From: Anniella stebbinsi
Lineage: Eukaryota; Chordata; Lepidosauria; Squamata; Anniellidae
NCBI GenBank assembly: GCA_029215795.1
Contig: JARDYH010000004.1
Location: 217,304,017-217,368,016, forward strand
DNA length: 64,000 nt
Direction of reading: 5' to 3'
The notes below the pieces were generated by a model. It was not told where the DNA came from. It did not search any database and saw nothing but the letters and a program-made list of their open reading frames with translations. A program made the position numbers and the translations under genes. Shown in pieces: positions 58,360 to 64,000 of the stretch (positions are counted from its first letter, which is position 1; every line of letters begins with the position of its first letter).

Positions 58360-59300
58360 TCTAGATTTCACTGAAGTTCCCTGTGGACTTCTTTATATTG
58401 GAAAGACTTCACGGAGCATTAGAACACGTATTTCTAAACATCGTTCCAAACTGAAACATCACACAATGGATGCACCGCTCGTGCAACATTTTATAGACAA
58501 GGCCGATAGGTATGATGATTTTCGATTTTTGGTTTTAGAAAGGATTTACCCACATAAATACAACTGGAATAATCACGAGAATTTACTGCTAAGGAAAGAA
58601 GCGGAGTGTACCTTTAAATTGAATACAGTACAACCACAAGGATTGAACGTCAGCCTGGAATTCTCTTCTTTTCTTGTTAGATAGTGATTAGCAATTAGTA
58701 CAGCTCTTGCATTAGCCTGCCTGTTAGGGATGACGTCAGGTCTCTCTCGTTAAAGTCTACCTCATGTTCCATTTTATATTCAGCTGGAGCCAATGCATGT
58801 AATGAATTTTCATCAGATTGACGCATACTTTTTCTTGACGAGGAACAAGGTCTGTGAATGTTGTTTGTATTTTGTAATCTTTCTAGGGGAATCTTTTCTG
58901 CCAAACCCAGTAATTACAATAACTTTTTACATTATACAGATTGTATAACTAGAGACGGAGGGCATTCCCCCAGATAATTAAGAGACTTTCTTTCCCTTTT
59001 TCACTCCCACCGTTGTTGCTCTTACTTGGCAGTGAATTTGTTATTCTATTATACGAGATAATGTATCTGGGTTTTTGAAAAAATATAGTTTAGGATAGTA
59101 AATATATTTTCTCTATACTAATGTTTATCCTTCAACAGACTCAAAAAACTACTGTATCTGATGAAGTAGACCTTCTCGAAACGGGACTTATCCTGGATTC
59201 CTGTCATTATGTATAATTAGATGGATATGGTTTGTATAGATAAAAAGGTACTATTATTTGATGTAAATTCATTTGGGGTGTAATTACCCAGTGTATTTAT
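58360..59300 (+). mobile_element. Penelope-like retroelement 3' fragment (GIY-YIG domain)
   Basis: A frame from about 58364 to the stop at 58682-58684 encodes CGLLYIGKTSRSIRTRISKH, then a segment with QHFIDKADRYDDFRFLVLE, RKEAECTFKLNT and PQGLNVSLEF. YIGKT, the following Arg residues, and the Glu before a (W/T)-KLNT-P-GLN tail are the pattern of GIY-YIG nuclease domains fused to Penelope-like reverse transcriptases. The reverse transcriptase is missing. The rest to about 59300 looks like its 3' untranslated part and contains a hammerhead-like motif. It joins directly to a SINE-like piece (GGGGATTTGAACCCAGGTCT) on the left. Confidence 0.65.
59151..59215 (+). other. Hammerhead-like ribozyme motif
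   Basis: CTGATGA (59158-59164), a short stem region, GAAAC (59178-59182), then ACGGGA able to pair with TCCTGT (six pairs including one G-U) and a GTC triplet at 59203-59205 where cleavage would fall. This is the hammerhead order with a credible stem III. Stem II is poor (an extra A and a bulge) and stem I is weak, so the copy is probably decayed. Hammerhead motifs are known from Penelope-like elements. Confidence 0.4.
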
Positions 59301-59309
59301 GAATGCACA

Positions 59310-60640
59310 CTAAAAACTGGTATGTTTAAAAAGCATGGTTTTTTTCTATTGTTCTATTACTTTATTGGTTGTTACAGCAGCAGGTGAATTCTAACTTCTA
59401 CTTTAAATTTTGTTACTAGTGAGGCCATGTGCTAACAATCAAATTTGACTTCTATACTTGCGTGCTATGACATGGTAAAAAATGTTGTAAACGAATATAA
59501 AATACCGGTGTGAATTAACAGTTAAATATAATTTTAGTCCTCTGACTTGGTGTTTATTGTATAATACACAGTGAGATAAATTAGTAGTGATTTCAATTGA
59601 TGTGGTTGTGTGCTTTGGCACTTTCCATTGTTTATCAGTACAACTGCGGCCTTCTTTTCTGTGGTGCACATCATGAAAGCCAAGGTGAAAATCTGAAATT
59701 ATCTGTTAAAAATGCATCGCCCAGAATAAATTTATTACATGATTAAGACAATGGGCTACCATTTGTCTAAGTCACACAAATCAGATTAGCATTCCTAGAC
59801 TTCTGGTCAGCTCTCAACCTTGGAGTAATGACAGGGTTGTTTCAAGAACATGACAACTTGTATGTTCCTCCACCTGCCACTTTGGAAATTCAACAAGGGA
59901 AGCTCCCCCCTATACTATCTAATAAACCTATATACCACTCAAGACTAGGGAATCCCAATCTCTCTGAGCCAGAAAGAGCTAGTGAATTTTTGCCTGCAAT
60001 AGAGTTTAAGGCATTGGAATCCTACCAGGAAGGAGAGGTGACAACCGCACAAAGGCCTGAGGCTTCCCAATGAAACATAAGCCCCCAAGAAACACATGGA
60101 AAAGGCCTCAGAGAACAATACAATCCCTCAAGTCAACAGCTGGTGGAGAAGACAGCTTTTCCACAGATCCTGTTCCTCAGGGCTGGCCCGATAGGCAATG
60201 AATTATGCAAGCACAGACTGGCGTTTTATGTGACAATTCACGACAGAGTGAGATGCTGCTGTGGCACTAGGGGTCACATTCGCAAGGAGAACTGGAACAG
60301 GCTGCAGAAGGATACCAGCAATGTGAAAAACCGAAGCATTATGGGTGAAGGGGCATTGATCAGAAGAGCATCCACCGTTATTTAAGCCTCTGGGGGGAAC
60401 ATGAACAGTATGGTTCTTTTCACCAAGTCACTCACAGACTACTGCTCAGTCACAAAATAAGCTCCAAGTATACTGTGTGCCAGCCACAGCGAGGTGAAAC
60501 CACAGTTTCAAAATCTGGGTAAAAAGAGGTCATATTGAGCAACTATTTTTCTTCATGAGTGGCAAAGGACAAAGTTCCAAGAAACCAGAGTATAAGTGTG
60601 TAGAAACTAAAGCTATCAAGTAAAAAACAAACAAACAAAC
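59310..60640. other. GPAT3 intronic DNA, nothing firm recognised
   Basis: AT-rich to 59750, then mixed sequence. A plus-strand 81-codon frame at 59828-60073 and an 80-codon frame at 60143-60385 lie close together and could be decayed retroelement coding sequence; I cannot assign them. Confidence 0.3.
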
Positions 60641-60649
60641 AAAACACAG

Positions 60650-60870
60650 TTTATTGATTTATTTTTTTATCCAATTTAATATTAAATTTTTATCCCACCC
60701 TTCTACCAAGGAGCTGAGGACAGCTTACATGGTTCTTCTCTCCACATGACCTTTTTATTTCCACAACAGTCCTGTAGGGTAGGTTGAATTGAGAGTGCGA
60801 GACTGGTCTGAAGACAGCCAATAAGCTTCGTGACCCTACAGAAATTTGAACCCAGGTCTCCCCAGTGCTT
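60650..60870 (-). mobile_element. Squamate SINE-like repeat, minus orientation
   Basis: TTTTTATCCCACCCTTCTAC, CAAGGAGCTGAGGACAGC, CAACAGTCCTGTAGGGTAGG, then TTTGAACCCAGGTCTCCCCA: a tRNA-like B-box region and tail read on the minus strand. A fragment of the same B-box region occurs at 58316-58345. Confidence 0.5.
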
Positions 60871-60893
60871 GTCAAAAACTCTGTCCCTGACCC

Positions 60894-61018
60894 AAACTGG
60901 TGCTCTCCAGATGTTTTGGACTACAACTCCCAGGATTCCTGACCATTGACCATGCTGGCTGGGACTGATGGGAGTTGAAGTCCAAAGCATCTGGAGAGCA
61001 CCAGTTTTGGGAAGGCTG
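60894..61018. mobile_element. Palindromic MITE family C
   Basis: ACTGGTGCTCTCCAGATGTT and GCATCTGGAGAGCACCAGTT are nearly perfect inverse arms around CCATTGACCATGCTGGCTGG. Confidence 0.85.
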
Positions 61019-61775
61019 CATATACTGTACTGAGAAACATGTGATCCTGGCTTATGGGCAGGTACAAACCATAGTTTGATCATTCAGACAAAATAGCAAA
61101 CTATGGTTTGCCTCAAATCAGCACCGGGAGGCATGTGCAAAGGGAACAAGGAAGCACAAAAGTATGTGGCAATGCTCGGCCAAGTGGCACCCAAAACGTG
61201 GTTTGATTGAACCGAACCTTAACTCTCACCTCACTGATTAATCAACCATTTAGTTAATAAACCTACCAATAAACCTCCTTTACCAATGGAGGCAACGGTC
61301 AAGCCCACAACACTTTATCAACCTCCACCAACTACCTCTGCATACTGAATTTCTACCATTTTTTTCACTTCTAGGCAATACAGACCAAATTATTTTGTAC
61401 ATATTTGTAAACAGCCACTCACTTGGTCACCTGTGGCAAGAAAAAAGTCACCTCCAGGTGACCAGGCATGAAGGCATTACAAAAGATGTTCTGCTAAAAA
61501 ATGGTAGTATCCCAAATGACTAACACAAGCAACTGAGCTCAGGAGGACTACTAACTTATGTAGATTTGCAAAAATGAAGAAAGTCAATAGGGGTTTCAGG
61601 TTTATCACATCAAAGCCCTGTTTTACAGAACTTAATTCTCACCCTGAAGGGTCCCTTTCATTGAACTATAGCCAAGTACCATTTGAAGGAAACATTGCTG
61701 TATTTTCCCCTCCCCAAATTGCCATTCTTGTTATGCAACAGAGCTAGTTTATAATTTTAATTTTAAAAAATTTAC

Positions 61776-61805
61776 CACTTGAAGAGGGGAGTTTCTGCGT
61801 CGTCG

Positions 61806-61843
<38 letters not shown>

Positions 61844-61875
61844 CTGATTCCTTTCTCAATCCGTAGCGTGGCCCA
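61776..61875 (-). CDS. GPAT3: GPAT3 coding exon (first seen) with polyglutamine tract
   Basis: Bounded by TTTCCAAACAG and GTAAAT; 33 codons plus one base. It reads WATLRIEKGIRK, eleven Gln, TTTQKLPSSS and the first base of Val. WATLRIEKG matches the N-terminal region of GPAT3 just before the DFELSDVF exon. The eleven CAG codons (61839-61807) and three ACG codons lie where the mammalian exon, as I remember it, has a shorter Ser/Lys/Asn-containing stretch without glutamines. The frame joins correctly on both sides, so the repeat is translated if this exon is used. Confidence 0.88.
61807..61839 (-). repeat. (CAG)11 trinucleotide repeat in coding sequence
   Basis: Eleven uninterrupted CTG triplets on the plus strand, read as CAG (Gln) on the GPAT3 coding strand. 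Flanked by AAG upstream and three ACG downstream. Confidence 0.97.
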
Positions 61876-62084
61876 CTGTTTGGAAAGAAGGGGGGAAACA
61901 GACGTCACCTTTTAAGGAAGCATATGAGCAATATTTCATTCCGATGTAATTTCCCTCTTGTATTTTTCTTTGGTGATTTTTTATTGCTGCTATTTTTGGT
62001 TTGTACTTTACTGTTTAAAACATTTCTAATGCTGTTTTATTGGTATGTGTGTGTTTTTGATGATTACCTGCCTTAAGAGTCACA

Positions 62085-62122
<38 letters not shown>

Positions 62123-62175
62123 TATTACACTTATATACCGCCCCATAGCCAAAACTCTCTGGGCGGTTGCAGATG
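62085..62175 (-). mobile_element. L3-type LINE 3' tail
   Basis: (ATT)n, then TTATATACCGCCCCATAGCC and CTCTCTGGGCGGTTGC, the minus-strand 3' terminal motif shared with the element ending at 28103. Very short 5'-truncated insertion. Confidence 0.7.
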
Positions 62176-62239
62176 TGGAAATGTGGAATATACATATTAA
62201 TAAATAACAAATCTTATATTTTTTTCCTAGATAGCAATG

Positions 62240-62900
62240 ATCCTAAGGAGCTACTTCATAGAAAGCTCCTTCTGCCAAGTGTTAAGCTTTGGCATGCAAA
62301 ACCATGTTCACAGAAACTGTTTTCAGTTCATGGTTGCTGCACTTTTATGTCTGTATTTTTTCCACAAAACCCCAACACAAACCATTAGCAGCCAGGCATC
62401 AGAGCCACTGGGAAAATTAGTATGCTTTCAGACAGACACCATGGCATCTGTCATTGGCTTCCTGCATGGGTCAGTTCGATTCTCTTGTGAAATAATCATG
62501 CCAAGCACCACATCCCCAACTGTGGAATTGTTTTTACCTCTACTGTGTTTTATCAGGATCAGTTCATGTCTCACTATATCCCCTATCTCCCTCCATTGGT
62601 GGCTGCAGCCTTTCCATTAGTTTGGAGGGGCCTGTTTTCAGATTCATGTTTATTGGTCCCAGGTGGTCCAGGTTAGCTGGCAAGTAACACCTAATTCTAA
62701 GGTGACTGTCATTGGTCATGATGCTTAGAAGAGGACAATCATTGGACACAAGATTTGTGAACCTCCTTGCTGCAGCTAAAATCATACTGGCCTCACAGAT
62801 CTTGGCATCTTCACCCAAAATGATGAAGCAAATATTAAAAGCATTTGAAATTGCAGAAACATGACAGATGTCATGCATCAAAGAAACCAAATTTCAGCAG
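62240..62900 (-). other. Unrecognised minus-strand reading frame in GPAT3 upstream intron
   Basis: The minus strand has a 108-codon open frame (62890-62564). With one frame change near 62575 it continues to about 62440, reading residues such as VRHELILIKHSRGKNNSTVG. Composition looks protein-like rather than random. I cannot name a family. It may be a decayed processed pseudogene or an old transposon coding segment. It is not the missing first exon of GPAT3. Confidence 0.25.
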
Positions 62901-64000
62901 TGCCTACCTTACATTCCATATCAGGATCTATATTGTGCCTACAGCAAGAATGGATTGTCAGGTAATACATTTCAGTCTTTATATTTAAAATAATTGAGAG
63001 ACAGTTGCAACACCACTGGTGGCAACCAACAACCTACCATCATAGATCAATGGTCTCCACATACATCTACACAAGGATTGGATTGAAGGGGCGGGGGAGG
63101 ATATTGAAAAATAGTCATTCGTGCCTACATAGGAACTTTCCACTTTATCCGGTTAAAAAAAGGAGATATCTGTCAACTCCAAAGTGTCAATGTTTCAGCC
63201 GGGGGGGGGGGGGGGGGGGGTAGAAAAAAGGAAAGAGAGGGATTAAATTGCCTTGGAAACAAGACATTTTTATTGGGAGTGTTCTCTTGCTAAAAAAAGC
63301 AGGGGGGGGGGAGAAATGAGCAAACAAGGATCAAGCAACTTCACACATTACATATATTTCTGTGTAGAATTTAACATGATTATCCTACCTGCAGTGGGAA
63401 ATTAGTGGGCCATGGCTTATCATCAAGCGTGTACGTTTATAAGGGGCAAAAAGCCTATATAGGAAACACCTCTATATATTTCTGATTTACAGGAGGCTGG
63501 AATGTAATGCTGTAGGCTGTTAAAAGTGTTTGCTGCTCAATTATCAGCCATTATCATGGGATGTACAGTTCTTGTTGGATGCAAGGATTGGTTTAAATCA
63601 AATATTTTTCAACAAGAGAAGAAATCCATTTAAATCACATTTATACTACACACACTTCCTAAAGAAGCAAGTGCATACTAGTTGGTTAATATAACCATGC
63701 AAACATGTTGATTTGCAACTAAGTGAAATGTACTGTTTTATCTAAGAGGGTACACCTAAACCATATTGGTGCAGATAGAGAGCAAAATCTTTACATACCT
63801 GAACAAGTAATGCTCAGAACTTGCCAGTAACAAAACCACACAATTAATGGACAGATAATTTATGTCCCTACTTGTGGGAGACAATGATGACTTCCCAGTA
63901 CCCCGCAGCATCAAATAATGAATACATAAAATATAGTACACCAAAATAATGACTGACCTCAGACGTAAGCAAAAATTTGGCATAGGCTGTTCTTCACATA
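62901..64000. other. Upstream region, no exon found
   Basis: AT-rich. I searched the minus strand for the end of the preceding GPAT3 exon (a conserved segment ending in ...LE before a GT donor) and did not find it, so the first coding exon is probably outside the window. Confidence 0.4.
63201..63220. repeat. (G)20 homopolymer
   Basis: Twenty consecutive G on the plus strand, with a further G8 at about 63303. A likely place for assembly length error. Confidence 0.95.

Larger units (their letters stand above)
39142..61875 (-). other. GPAT3: GPAT3 gene (glycerol-3-phosphate acyltransferase 3), 5' end outside window
   Basis: GPAT3 (AGPAT9) joins an acyl-CoA to sn-glycerol-3-phosphate to make lysophosphatidate, the first step of glycerolipid and triacylglycerol synthesis, in the ER membrane. 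Eleven coding exons on the minus strand splice in frame to 405 residues plus stop. Choice of GPAT3 over its paralogue GPAT4 rests on DFELSDVFYF and EDEVTQRF near the N-terminus and TREEEEDAVQF and LTELPW near the C-terminus. The human protein is 434 residues as I remember it; about 48 N-terminal residues are missing here. All four acyltransferase motifs are intact and no stop or frameshift was found, so the gene looks functional. Introns hold many repeats but leave the splice borders intact. Confidence 0.95.

Noticed and set aside
39142..61875. GPAT4 (AGPAT6) instead of GPAT3
   Set aside because: DFELSDVFYF, EDEVTQRF, GGTIYPVAIK and LTELPW fit GPAT3; the GPAT4 counterparts, as I remember them, differ at these sites.

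Overview
This window is nuclear DNA from a vertebrate, most likely a squamate reptile (lizard or snake). The evidence is a tRNA-headed Sauria-type SINE with a (ATT)n tail at 16349-16590, CR1 and L3-like LINE fragments, a Penelope-like GIY-YIG remnant, many palindromic non-autonomous DNA transposons, and GT-AG introns in the one gene present. There are no operons, phage genes or CRISPR arrays. Most open frames over 60 codons are chance frames or pieces of repeats.

The only host gene I can support is GPAT3 (AGPAT9), an ER glycerol-3-phosphate acyltransferase, on the minus strand. Eleven coding exons can be placed to the base between 61875 and 39142. All have AG/GT borders and phases that join without a break, giving 405 residues plus a stop. 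The exon(s) for roughly the first 48 residues were not found and probably lie beyond 64000. The acyltransferase motifs (HTSPID, GVIQR, FPEGT, PVAIK) are intact. The first exon seen carries an in-frame (CAG)11 tract that adds polyglutamine to the N-terminal region.

Positions 1-39100 lie downstream of the gene and hold no recognisable host gene. From memory of tetrapod gene order, this side may face the NKX6-1 gene desert. Several repeat-free, AT-rich blocks (for example 6220-7180, 11080-11290, 17890-18800, 25340-25690) look like conserved non-coding DNA. Between them lie nine or more copies of a GGGTGACCATATG palindromic MITE, three copies of a CpG-rich GCGCAT element (two of them inside that MITE), CR1 and L3 LINEs, an LTR-like block, a 92-bp minisatellite and a U2 snRNA/LINE chimeric insertion with a 15-bp target duplication.

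The GPAT3 introns (39263-61775) carry an inactivated antisense L3 LINE, several MITE and SINE families, and a Penelope-like 3' fragment followed by a hammerhead-like motif. A similar motif occurs at 14378-14402. Upstream of 61875 I see only repeats, an unrecognised minus-strand reading frame and a 20-base G run.
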